Assembly (NCBI GenBank): GCA_910587715.1 | Contig: CAJUMV010000011.1 | Coordinates: 1-64,000, forward strand | Source: an uncultured Lachnospiraceae bacterium | Lineage (GTDB): Bacteria > Bacillota > Clostridia > Lachnospirales > Lachnospiraceae | Reading direction: 5' to 3' | Length of the DNA: 64,000 nucleotides | Program-made: the position numbers and the translations under genes | Shown: one piece after another, positions 23,518 through 32,033 of the stretch | Layout of the letters: each line of letters starts with the position of its first letter | Position numbering within the stretch: the stretch's first letter is position 1 | Notes under the pieces: generated by a model | The model's input: only the letters and a program-made list of their open reading frames with translations | Database searches by the model: none | What the model was told of the DNA's origin: nothing

Positions 23518-24666
23518 TTACCACACCCGGTAACTCCCCGACAACGCCAGATACGCAAACAGGTAAAGGCAATTATCGTAATACCTTCGCTCACCCTTCC
23601 GCATCGGCTCTCTGAAAAACCGTTCCGTCCATTCCCTGGCAAGCTTCTGCGTATCGGACAATTCCGCCCCGTCCAGCCGCCCCAGAACAGCCAATGTCCC
23701 CTGCGCCGTTGCCGCGAGCATCCCTACCGGATGAAGCGCCGGCCGGTCAATCACTTCCCCGTTGATCCGATATGTCATATATGGATCTTCCCGTCTGGTT
23801 ACGCCGAGAAAATACTGCAGTCTTTCCGCCGCAGCGCGCTGCCCCGCATCGATTCCGTTCCAGCTGTAATCCAGCCCGATATTTGCCGCAGTGCGGTAAG
23901 CGTCCGAATAAAAATAGCCATGCTGTCCCCACGCAAATTCCGCATAGACCGGCGAACCGTCAAAATTTGCATATTCCGCCGACATACCCGTATCCGCATG
24001 GCATGCCGCCGCCAGATAAGCTCTGCTGGCTTTGGCTGCTCTCGCCCAAAAACCACGGTCCTCCTCATTCGCCCACTTCGCAAACAGCTCATAAAAATGC
24101 GGCAAGTGATAGGAAGGATCCGTGAAGGAAGAGCCCGGCACAAAAAGAATCTGATGATTCTCCCTGTTCCACATGGACTCTCCCGCCCGTCCTTTTTCCC
24201 CTTTATGGAGGCAAGCCGACAAAATGTCTCTTGCCTCCTTCTCATATTGAAAAATCCCTTCACCGTCTCCCCACCTGTGGGAAGCGAAAAACAATGCCAT
24301 GGCAAAGAATTCTTCTCCATCCGGCGCAGGACCGTATGCGTTTTTAGAGCCATCCGGCGCACAGGACCAGGCAAAATAGCCCTCATTCTCCCCGGAATCC
24401 ATCCACATATAGGTCTTTGCCCATTTCCAGAGGCGGTCAAATTCCTCCTTCATATCGAGCTGCACGCACATCATCATGCCGTAAGACATGCCCTCCGTCC
24501 GCGCATCATGGTTTCCGGTATCCTCGATATAGGCCATATCATCCCCCACCGGATAATATACCTTTTCCTCATTATCATAGAAGAAAGTGTGGACAATTTC
24601 CTTCCGTCTCCCCGCAATCTCTTCCTCCGATATACCGATCTCTCTAAACACATTACGATACTGCAT
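23518..24666 (-). CDS. GH8 reducing-end xylose-releasing exo-oligoxylanase
   Basis: A 382-residue cytoplasmic enzyme (no signal peptide) of glycoside hydrolase family 8. RTEGMSYGMMM carries the catalytic acid Glu58, matching the Rex enzymes that remove xylose from the reducing end of xylo-oligosaccharides (EC 3.2.1.156). WGQHGYFYSDAYR supplies the conserved aromatic and Asp residues on the (alpha/alpha)6 barrel. It is the last gene of the importer operon, 164 bases after the permease gene, with two stem-loops between. Together with the GH43 gene it would digest imported xylo-oligosaccharides to xylose. Confidence 0.88.
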   Translation of the reverse strand: MQYRNVFREIGISEEEIAGRRKEIVHTFFYDNEEKVYYPVGDDMAYIEDTGNHDARTEGMSYGMMMCVQLDMKEEFDRLWKWAKTYMWMDSGENEGYFAWSCAPDGSKNAYGPAPDGEEFFAMALFFASHRWGDGEGIFQYEKEARDILSACLHKGEKGRAGESMWNRENHQILFVPGSSFTDPSYHLPHFYELFAKWANEEDRGFWARAAKASRAYLAAACHADTGMSAEYANFDGSPVYAEFAWGQHGYFYSDAYRTAANIGLDYSWNGIDAGQRAAAERLQYFLGVTRREDPYMTYRINGEVIDRPALHPVGMLAATAQGTLAVLGRLDGAELSDTQKLAREWTERFFREPMRKGERRYYDNCLYLFAYLALSGSYRVW

Positions 24667-24735
24667 CTTAATGAATTTGCCTCTCTTCTCAATCCAATCT
24701 CCATGATTCCGCTCTGCGGAATCTCAAATCTATGC

Positions 24736-24764
24736 GGAGAATGCCCATATTTTGGGCATTCTCC
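24736..24764. other. Intercistronic stem-loop 2
   Basis: GGAGAATGCCC (24736-24746) and GGGCATTCTCC (24754-24764) form a perfect 11-bp stem with a 7-base loop between the permease gene and the GH8 gene. No T tract follows on either strand. It probably stabilises or sets a processing site on the operon message. Confidence 0.6.
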
Positions 24765-24776
24765 CGAGTGAAACAT

Positions 24777-24823
24777 AGAACTTCTCCACGAAACAGCCTC
24801 TGCTGTGAGTGGCTAGAAGTTCT
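24777..24823. other. Intercistronic stem-loop 1 (branched long hairpin)
   Basis: AGAACTTCT (24777-24785) pairs with AGAAGTTCT (24815-24823). Inside, CCAC pairs with GTGG and CAGC with GCTG, giving a 47-base hairpin. It begins 8 bases after the permease stop on the minus strand. A TTTT run follows only on the plus strand, so for the operon it is not a classical terminator. It may allow unequal expression of importer and enzyme. Confidence 0.6.
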
Positions 24824-24830
24824 TTTCACT

Positions 24831-25712
24831 CTATTCTTTGACCCCGCCGATGGTCAGACCCGTCACAAAGTATCTTTGCAAGAACGGATACAGACACACG
24901 ATAGGAAGCATCGTCGCAATGGTCGCCGCCGCCCTGATGGAGGCGGGCGTAATCGAGTTTGCGGAGTTTCTTGCGCTGTCTGCGCTGCCGCTCTGCTGCA
25001 TAACGGAAGACAACAGTTTCATTAATTCGTACTGTAACGTAGTATACTTATCGGACATGCGGTTGTAAAGCATCGCGTCGAACCAAGAGTTCCACTGTCC
25101 CACCGCCACAAACAGGGCAACTGTCGCATACACAGGCTTACAGAGAGGAGAAATGATTTTTACAAAAATCGTCATATATCCCGCACCGTCAAGCTGAGCC
25201 GACTCTTCCAGCGAATCCGGCAGACCCACCATGTAGGTTCTGAGCACCAGCATGTTAAAGGCACTGACTGTCCCGGGAATCACATATACCCAGAAGGTGC
25301 CTGTCAGATGCAGATTCTTATACAGCAGGAATGTCGGGATCAGTCCGCCATTCACATACATCGTGATAACCCAAAACAGGGATAACTGAGATTTAAACAG
25401 AAACCGCTTCCGGCTCACGATAAACGCCAACAGCGCGTTGGCCGCCAGAGCAAGGAAAGTTCCTACAACCGTTCTGAGCACGGTAATATACGCGCCCGTA
25501 ATCATATTCTGCTTATGCAGCACGGTGTAATAATTCTGCCAAGTAAATTTTCTCGGAATCAGATAAATGCCGCCCCGCACCGTATCAATACCGTCGTTAA
25601 AGGAAATCGCCAGCGTATTTAACACAGGATATAAGGTTATCACCACAAAGGCTACCATAAAGATGGTATTGCATATTACAAAAATTTGATCTGCTAAACT
25701 CTTCTTCTTCAT
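24831..25712 (-). CDS. Carbohydrate ABC permease, LplC/CUT1 type
   Basis: A 293-residue inner permease with six hydrophobic helices. The cytoplasmic EAA loop that docks the ATPase reads EESAQLDGAGYMTIFVK in the second half. It resembles LplC/YtcP-type permeases that work with large lipoprotein binding proteins and YesM/YesN regulators in Firmicutes. It follows its partner permease by 15 bases. No ATPase gene is in the locus; these importers commonly share a MsmK-type ATPase encoded elsewhere. Confidence 0.88.
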   Translation of the reverse strand: MKKKSLADQIFVICNTIFMVAFVVITLYPVLNTLAISFNDGIDTVRGGIYLIPRKFTWQNYYTVLHKQNMITGAYITVLRTVVGTFLALAANALLAFIVSRKRFLFKSQLSLFWVITMYVNGGLIPTFLLYKNLHLTGTFWVYVIPGTVSAFNMLVLRTYMVGLPDSLEESAQLDGAGYMTIFVKIISPLCKPVYATVALFVAVGQWNSWFDAMLYNRMSDKYTTLQYELMKLLSSVMQQSGSADSARNSANSITPASIRAAATIATMLPIVCLYPFLQRYFVTGLTIGGVKE

Positions 25713-25727
25713 CTTTACGCTCCCTCC

Positions 25728-26663
25728 CTAGAACAGACTTTCTTCACCGGACCGCTTCGCCATACGGTTTGCAAGTAAAATCAAAACAATGCTGACCGCG
25801 CTCTTAAAGATACCTGCCGCCGTACCCAGCGAATAATCGTTTTGGCTGATACCCCAGTTCAGCACATAGATATCAATGGTCTGAGATACCTTCTGTACCA
25901 ATCCGTTTCCTAAAATGTACTGCACCTCAAAACCTGCGTTCAGAACATTTCCCACATTCATCAAGAGCAGTATCATAATGGTAGGCTTAATGCCCGGAAG
26001 CGTAATATATCTGATCTTGGCCCATCTTCCCGCGCCGTCGATGGAAGCCGCCTCATAGAGGCTGGGATCAATCGCCGTAATCGCCGCCAGATAAATGATC
26101 GCGTTCCATCCTGTCTCTTTCCACAGATTGGAAAAGGCGACAATGGGCCAGAAATAACTTTCGTGTGCAAAGAAATTAATCTGCGAGCTGATAATACCAA
26201 ATTTTTGAAGCAGCTCATTTACAATACCTGTCGAAGACAGCGCATCATGTAAAATACCGGTAACAATAATCCATGACAGGAAGTGAGGCAGATAAGAAAT
26301 CGTCTGCACCAGCTTCTTTCCCAGCACATTTTTCACTTCGTTTAACAGGATGGCAAATACAATCGCCATAATAAACGATGTTACCAGATTGATGGTTCCC
26401 ATCGCCAGCGTATTTCTGATGACTCTGATAAAAGCCGCGTCGCTGAACAAAAACTTAAACTTGTCAAGACCAATCCACTTGGAATGAAACAAACCGTCCT
26501 TCGGCTTGTAATTCTGAAACGCCATAATCCAGCCGCCCAGAGGCAGATAATAGAAAATAAAACCATATATCACAAAAAGCGCTGACCAGATCAACAGAAC
26601 TTTCTGGCGCTTCACTTCTTTCCATGTAATTTTCTGTTTCGCCTGTTTTTTCCCCCGACTCAT
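25728..26663 (-). CDS. Carbohydrate ABC permease, LplB/CUT1 type
   Basis: A 311-residue permease with six hydrophobic helices (first near residues 20-42) and the EAA loop YEAASIDGAGRWAKIRYITLP. Start at MSRGKKQ (26663) behind AGAAGGAG, rather than the longer frame to 26687. A strong stem-loop with a T run lies between this gene and the binding-protein gene upstream, so it is reached by read-through. Together with the LplC-like protein it forms the channel for the xylo-oligosaccharide importer. Confidence 0.88.
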   Translation of the reverse strand: MSRGKKQAKQKITWKEVKRQKVLLIWSALFVIYGFIFYYLPLGGWIMAFQNYKPKDGLFHSKWIGLDKFKFLFSDAAFIRVIRNTLAMGTINLVTSFIMAIVFAILLNEVKNVLGKKLVQTISYLPHFLSWIIVTGILHDALSSTGIVNELLQKFGIISSQINFFAHESYFWPIVAFSNLWKETGWNAIIYLAAITAIDPSLYEAASIDGAGRWAKIRYITLPGIKPTIMILLLMNVGNVLNAGFEVQYILGNGLVQKVSQTIDIYVLNWGISQNDYSLGTAAGIFKSAVSIVLILLANRMAKRSGEESLF

Positions 26664-26697
26664 ATTCCATCTCCTTCTATACCACAACTATTTTGAG

Positions 26698-26747
26698 AAA
26701 AAAAGGGACAACTACATAGCTCTTTGCGCAATATAGCTGCCCCTTTT
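26698..26747 (-). terminator. Attenuating terminator between binding protein and permeases
   Basis: On the minus strand AAAAGGGGCAGCTATAT (26747-26731) pairs with ATGTAGTTGTCCCTTTT (26717-26701) over about 17 bp with a few G-U pairs, and the T run continues to 26698. It begins 30 bases after the binding-protein stop. A leaky terminator here would give much more binding protein than permease, as is usual in such importers. Confidence 0.75.
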
Positions 26748-26776
26748 ACCAATCTCAGGTTACTGCCTGCATGAAT

Positions 26777-28507
26777 TTACTGTGCCAGAGACACTCTTCT
26801 ATCTAACTCTGTCTGCATCTCGGAAAGGAAATCCTCCGGCTTACAGCCCTCGTATGCCGTCATATATTCGCTCCATGTGGAGTCGAAGGAATTCGACATT
26901 ACTACTTTAGGAAGCCACTCGTGCTTTACCTCTCCCATCTTAGTCCAAGCCACGCCGCCCGGCGTCTCTGTCGTCATGTTGCTGGAGAAAGAGTACATCG
27001 GGAACCAAGGGCCTGTCTCTTTGTTTACGGAACCGATCATCTCCACATAAGTGCTCACACCGTAAGCCTCAAAGCAGTCTACCAGCGGCTGTGCCAATGC
27101 ACTGAAGAACTCGGAGGTCTGCTGGTCAGGGTTCATAGAGTTCTTTCCGTCTCTGCTTGTTCCAAGGTACTGCGGCATATAGGAATAAACACATCTGTGA
27201 GAAGCCTGATACTCTTTATTTGCCCACTGCATTCTCTGCTCTTCGGTTCTGTAGTAAAGGCCCTCATCGTCAACCATATAGTCTACACCCTCGACACCCC
27301 AGAATCTGAGATCATGGATTTCCTGATCCAGACAATCCTCCAAGAACTGGAACGCGGCATCCGGATCTTTACAGCTTGTGGTAACTGCCACACCGTTTGC
27401 CAGATTCTGTGTGTCGCCGTAGGTATGCCACATGTTCTCCATGCCCTCGTCAATGGTAAGGCCGAGAGGCACATAGTTACAACCCTTCAAGTCAAGTCCC
27501 TGCTGCTTAAATACATCGTTTACCGTAGCGTAGAAATCCCACCACTGATCGCACATACCAAGCACACGGCCGGTAGAGAGCTTCGCGATATATTCGTCAT
27601 AAGTCTGAGTTGCAAACTCTTTGTCTACAATGCCTTTATTGTACTCTTCATTTAATTTCTTAAAATATCTGTAGGTCGTCTCGCTGGTATTGTAATCCTC
27701 AATCTTCATGGTATCGGTGTTTACGATAACCGAACCGTCATTGGGATAACCGGCAAGGAACTGTCCCGCATTCTCGATACAAAAATATCTCCAGTCCTCA
27801 CAAAGCGCGGTATAGGGAATCACCTCTGTGCCGTCCTCCATGGTCGGATTCGCCTCCGCATAACGCTCTAACAGGTCAAAATACTGATCCAGGGTCTTGA
27901 TCTCCGGGTAATTGTCCCATGCAAGAACCTTATTCTGAATCCAGAACGCCTCGTCGTTGTGGGTCGTGGACTTATCCTCGCCGTATGTATTCTGGAAAAT
28001 GTTCGCCCAGTAAATCTTACCGTCGTCCTGACGGAATCTGTCCCACTCCTCATCGGAGTACATTTCCTTTAACTTAGGATGTTTCTCAAGATAATCGTCC
28101 CAGGGAACCAATGCGCCCGCATCATACAGTGCCATCTGCCCATCGCCGCCGTCGATAAAATCAGGATACTCGCCTCCTGCGATAATCGTTCCTACTGCCT
28201 CAGCCGCTGTCTGGCCGGTAAGCCATGTCTCTTTTACCCTTACACCGGTCTTTTCCGCGATAATCTCCTGAATCTCATTGCCGTCGTTGATCTCAGAGCC
28301 CGGCATCGCAATAAACATGGTAAAATCAATGATGTCTTTATTGCCATCATCACCGGAAGAGGCCGTTTCATTCGACCCCCCCCCCTCACTTTCCGGGGCA
28401 TTTGAGGTCTCTGCGCCGCCGCCTGCATTGTCGCCGCCGCAGCCTGCAAGCATGGACGCCGTCATAGCCACTGTCAACAAAAGCGCTGTCAGTTTCTTAC
28501 TTTTCAT
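26777..28507 (-). CDS. Extracellular sugar-binding lipoprotein of ABC importer
   Basis: A 576-residue solute-binding protein of the large LipO/LplA-like type. The signal peptide ends in the lipobox MLAGC (Cys near 23), then a Gly/Ser/Glu-rich linker and a mature domain rich in aromatic and acidic residues, as in oligosaccharide binders. Start at MKSKKLT (28507) behind GGGAGG; the frame from 28525 covers the ribosome site. It should capture xylo-oligosaccharides at the outer face and hand them to the two permeases downstream. That substrate is inferred from the flanking GH43 and GH8 genes. Confidence 0.88.
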   Translation of the reverse strand: MKSKKLTALLLTVAMTASMLAGCGGDNAGGGAETSNAPESEGGGSNETASSGDDGNKDIIDFTMFIAMPGSEINDGNEIQEIIAEKTGVRVKETWLTGQTAAEAVGTIIAGGEYPDFIDGGDGQMALYDAGALVPWDDYLEKHPKLKEMYSDEEWDRFRQDDGKIYWANIFQNTYGEDKSTTHNDEAFWIQNKVLAWDNYPEIKTLDQYFDLLERYAEANPTMEDGTEVIPYTALCEDWRYFCIENAGQFLAGYPNDGSVIVNTDTMKIEDYNTSETTYRYFKKLNEEYNKGIVDKEFATQTYDEYIAKLSTGRVLGMCDQWWDFYATVNDVFKQQGLDLKGCNYVPLGLTIDEGMENMWHTYGDTQNLANGVAVTTSCKDPDAAFQFLEDCLDQEIHDLRFWGVEGVDYMVDDEGLYYRTEEQRMQWANKEYQASHRCVYSYMPQYLGTSRDGKNSMNPDQQTSEFFSALAQPLVDCFEAYGVSTYVEMIGSVNKETGPWFPMYSFSSNMTTETPGGVAWTKMGEVKHEWLPKVVMSNSFDSTWSEYMTAYEGCKPEDFLSEMQTELDRRVSLAQ

Positions 28508-28593
28508 TCGTTTATCCTCCCTCATGAATTTTTTGATAATACAATTTTATTACACTGATGAAAACCTGCAACCCGATAAACTCTATAAATAAG

Positions 28594-28626
28594 CCCGATA
28601 AATTCTAGCTGTTAAAATTTACCGGG
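28594..28626 (-). terminator. Terminator after the yesN-like gene
   Basis: On the minus strand CCCGGTAAATT (28626-28616) and AATTTATCGGG (28604-28594) form an 11-bp stem with one G-U pair, extended by outer A-T pairs, followed by CTTATTTATA. It separates the regulator genes from the binding-protein gene, which therefore needs its own promoter in the following 85 bases. The T run is weak. Confidence 0.5.
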
Positions 28627-28642
28627 TTTATCTCCTGTTTCT

Positions 28643-30238
28643 TTATTCTTCTTCCCTTGCGCTCTTGCGATACCGGGAGGGCGTACATCCCTCCTGCTCG
28701 ATAAAACGGCTGATAAAATAATCCAAGTCCCGATACCCCACATCCTCGGCAATCTGGCCAATCTTCTTGTCGGTTCTGATCAACTGGGAAGCCGCCTCTT
28801 TGATTCTGTAATTATTCAGGTAATTTTTAAAGGACTGCCCGTACCGCTTGCGGAAAATCTGTCCCAGATAGGAGCTGTTGATATAATATTTCTGCCCCAG
28901 TTCCCGCAAGGTCAGGTTTTCCGCATAACGCTCCCTGATCTCATTCTCAATTTCCGTGAGAACACCTTTCGACACATTCTTGCGAAGCTGTACGAGATAC
29001 TCCGCGTACTCACAGGCAAACTTGCGCAGATGCGCCCTGCTGCCCCGGATGATTTCCTCTCTGGACACGCTGCCGCTGATATAAGAAAGCACCTCATCCT
29101 GATTGACGGACTCGTCCTGTTCCGCCGCCAGATCCAGAAGCCGGAAAATCAGCCAGCTCAGATTCATTGTCACCGTATCCCGGTTTCTGACCAGTCTGTC
29201 CATCTCTGAAAACAGCAAATCCACGCTCTTATTGATCCGAAGCGTATCGTTCTCATTGACAGCCGCCACCAGATCGTCCAAAGGCTGTTTACAGAGAACG
29301 GTTCCTACGGGATTCACCTGCACCTCTTTCTCATAATAATAAACACCTTTCGTATCCTGAAACCCCTTAAAGGAACGGAGAACACAGGCAGAACTGTAGG
29401 AATGGGAAACCTTCGTGATATCCTCCACCCATTTCCCCACAAGCAGGATTACCGGCAGATTTTTGCTGCCATTCTGCGCCGTTTTTTGCAAAGCCCTCAT
29501 AAACTCTTCTTCCGAAAGCTTTCTTTCCTTCGCCATATAATCACAATAGATAAACCCGATCTCATAATCTTCCTCATACACAAAGAAATCCTTAAACAGA
29601 TGGTCTGCATCCTCCCGCAGGTATTGGGACACCTGCTCGTACACACTGTCTTTCAGCTCCGACACTTCCTCATCCGACATTTCTTCCAGCACAAGAAGGT
29701 CATTCAGACAAATATGAAGGTATCGGATTCCCTGCCCGCAGCGAAAATTGTCTCTCACATAAGTCAGATTCTCTTCTTTTCCCTTCCCCTGCAGCAATGC
29801 CGTCATATTTTGTAACAGATAACCCCGCTGCATCCGACGGCTGTCTATCTCCTCCTGCATCCTGTCTTCCGTCTTTGCCGCCACCCGCCTGACGCTCTCG
29901 AGAAGCTGCTCCTTCTGCACCGGCTTTAAAATATACTCCATGGCGGAATAGCGGATTGCCGCCTGTGCGTACTTGAAGTCATTGTATCCGCTCAGAATAA
30001 ATATGTAGGCATCGGAAAGCTGTTCCTTTCTCACTGTCTCCAGCAGCTCAATACCGTTGATCTTGGGCATACGGATATCCGTGATAATGAGATCGACTTC
30101 ATTCTCCCTGAGATAGTCGATCGCCTCCTCCCCGTCGGAGGCTTTCTTCACAATCTCAAACCCTTCTGTCTCCCAGTTGATGATCACTGATAACCCCTGC
30201 AAAATATACGGTTCATCGTCCACTAACATTACTTTCAT
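28643..30238 (-). CDS. YesN-type response regulator (AraC output)
   Basis: A 531-residue regulator: receiver domain (1-120) with Asp in LIITDIRMPKINGIELL, a long middle region of unknown fold, and a C-terminal AraC helix-turn-helix (about 430-527) with LTLRELGQKYYINSSYLGQIF and IAEDVGYRDLDYFISRF. Start at MKVMLVDDE (30238) with GCAGGA before it. It pairs with the YesM-type kinase 19 bases upstream and very probably activates the importer operon in response to extracellular oligosaccharide. Confidence 0.9.
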   Translation of the reverse strand: MKVMLVDDEPYILQGLSVIINWETEGFEIVKKASDGEEAIDYLRENEVDLIITDIRMPKINGIELLETVRKEQLSDAYIFILSGYNDFKYAQAAIRYSAMEYILKPVQKEQLLESVRRVAAKTEDRMQEEIDSRRMQRGYLLQNMTALLQGKGKEENLTYVRDNFRCGQGIRYLHICLNDLLVLEEMSDEEVSELKDSVYEQVSQYLREDADHLFKDFFVYEEDYEIGFIYCDYMAKERKLSEEEFMRALQKTAQNGSKNLPVILLVGKWVEDITKVSHSYSSACVLRSFKGFQDTKGVYYYEKEVQVNPVGTVLCKQPLDDLVAAVNENDTLRINKSVDLLFSEMDRLVRNRDTVTMNLSWLIFRLLDLAAEQDESVNQDEVLSYISGSVSREEIIRGSRAHLRKFACEYAEYLVQLRKNVSKGVLTEIENEIRERYAENLTLRELGQKYYINSSYLGQIFRKRYGQSFKNYLNNYRIKEAASQLIRTDKKIGQIAEDVGYRDLDYFISRFIEQEGCTPSRYRKSAREEE

Positions 30239-30257
30239 CAACATCCTGCAGCCCTTC

Positions 30258-32033
30258 CTATTCTTTTATCTGCAAATATTTTGACTCCACCTTAATCGTC
30301 ATAAATGTGCCGACGCCTTCCTCGCTCTCCAAAGCGAATTGTACATTCCCTTTAGAGATCCTCTTAAGACGGAGACATGCATTGATAATGCCGATATGTT
30401 CATTTTCCTTGATATCGTCAATCGTGCAGTTACACATGCTCTCGTTCATCTTCGCTACGGATGTCTCATCCATTCCGCTCCCCGTATCTTCTATCTCAAT
30501 ATACAGAAACGGATCTCTCAGATATACCCGCACATAAATCCAGCAGGTGGAAGTCTTTTTTTCCATGCCATGAACACAGGCGTTTTCCACAAACGTTGTG
30601 AGCGTCAGCTTGGGCACATGGTAATCCGCACATGTTTCCGGCAGGTCGATCTCATATCGCAGCCGGTTTCCGAAACGATATTGCTGCAGTTCCAGATACG
30701 CTTCCACGAAGCTCATTTCCTCCGCCAGCTTTACATGATCGGACGCCCAGTTGATATTCTGCCGTTCCAGAATCGCCAGCTTTTCTATCATGCCTGCCGT
30801 CACCTCCTCTCCCTGAATCAGCGACCGCATCCGGATGCTTTCCAGCACGTTAAAGAGAAAATGGGGATTGATCTGGCTGTGCAGGGCAAGAAGCTCCGCA
30901 TTTTGTCTGGCAAGCTCTATCTCCTGTTTCTCCAGCCTGTTTTTATATACATGGAGGATCAGATCGTTCATCTTCCTTACCATGCGGTTATAGTTCTGCA
31001 TCAGGGTTCCGATTTCATCTTTACCCCTCACGTTCTCTATCCCCTGCAGCGTCCCCTCCTGTATCTGGTCAAAGGCAGCGCTCAGCTCCCAAAGCCTTCC
31101 CGTAAAGGATTTATTTACCGTAGAAACCATGATCATCGGCAGAAGCAGATTGATCACTACCAAAAAAATGATCAGCGGAACATGTTTTTTCAGATTCTGA
31201 AACACGGAACTTGGCGGCTCCATGATCAACACATCTACTTCCTGCCCGTACATCTCAAAAGAGCTTTTAAAGGCAATCTGCTCTTCCCCCGTAAGTGTGT
31301 GAAAATCCTCCTGACTGCCGGAATGCTTTCCGTTGGAAAACAAAATCCGGTCTCCCTGACATACATAAATCTGATTTCCAAAACTAATCCGTGTCAGCTC
31401 TCTGAGGATGCGGTTATAATCCAGATCCACTCTGAGGATTTTTTCACAACTGTCCTTTTTAAAATAATCGAGACGCCTGACTAAAGAAAGCCGCCGCATG
31501 GACAATGCCGACATATCGGACTTACCGACATAATACGACACAAAGGTTAGCCCCTTTTCCGAATCCAGATATCTGCGATACCACTCCGTATTCTCCGCCT
31601 CAGACAAACGGTAATAATGACCGCCGTTTACAATGGTATCATTGTCCGCATATATGACCACATTGGAAATATCATATCCGCCCGGCATATCCAGAGACTT
31701 TTTTCTCGCAAACTCCACGCTGGCGGCAAAAAACGCATATCCGTTCCTGTAGTTTTCATTCAGAAAGCTGTTAATTTCACTGTCCACATAGATATCGTTC
31801 ATTTCTTTAACAACTTCCTCAAAAGTATACTCCAGATTATACCTGACAGCATTAGCAAGATTTTCAAACTCATAAAGCTGTTCCTTTTTTTCCGCATCAA
31901 GCAAAATATATAAGATAATGCTGTCAGTCAGAACCAACGGTATGATCACGCAGAAAACATAAATGATAAACAGCTTTTTTCTGACATTAAAGTCATTCAT
32001 AAAGTTTTCAAGCTTTCTCCTGTATCTGCCCAT
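30258..32033 (-). CDS. YesM-type membrane sensor histidine kinase
   Basis: A 591-residue kinase with membrane helices near residues 20-43 and 285-308, an extracytoplasmic sensor domain between them, a HAMP domain (about 310-365), the His kinase region with phosphoacceptor His in INPHFLFN, and an ATPase domain with LTTFVENACVHG and DTGSGMDE. The start at 32033 is preceded by GGGGAAG; a TTG three codons earlier is the alternative. It overlaps the GH43 gene by 26 bases, so enzyme, sensor and regulator form one transcript. The signal is probably a xylo-oligosaccharide or the loaded binding protein. Confidence 0.9.
   Translation of the reverse strand: MGRYRRKLENFMNDFNVRKKLFIIYVFCVIIPLVLTDSIILYILLDAEKKEQLYEFENLANAVRYNLEYTFEEVVKEMNDIYVDSEINSFLNENYRNGYAFFAASVEFARKKSLDMPGGYDISNVVIYADNDTIVNGGHYYRLSEAENTEWYRRYLDSEKGLTFVSYYVGKSDMSALSMRRLSLVRRLDYFKKDSCEKILRVDLDYNRILRELTRISFGNQIYVCQGDRILFSNGKHSGSQEDFHTLTGEEQIAFKSSFEMYGQEVDVLIMEPPSSVFQNLKKHVPLIIFLVVINLLLPMIMVSTVNKSFTGRLWELSAAFDQIQEGTLQGIENVRGKDEIGTLMQNYNRMVRKMNDLILHVYKNRLEKQEIELARQNAELLALHSQINPHFLFNVLESIRMRSLIQGEEVTAGMIEKLAILERQNINWASDHVKLAEEMSFVEAYLELQQYRFGNRLRYEIDLPETCADYHVPKLTLTTFVENACVHGMEKKTSTCWIYVRVYLRDPFLYIEIEDTGSGMDETSVAKMNESMCNCTIDDIKENEHIGIINACLRLKRISKGNVQFALESEEGVGTFMTIKVESKYLQIKE

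Noticed and set aside
23488..24771. 427-codon plus-strand open frame opposite the GH8 gene
   Set aside because: Antisense to an enzyme with intact catalytic motifs; composition rich in Arg, His and Pro and no recognisable domain.
30339..31484. 381-codon plus-strand open frame opposite the YesM kinase
   Set aside because: Antisense to a complete kinase; no domain and no start signal.
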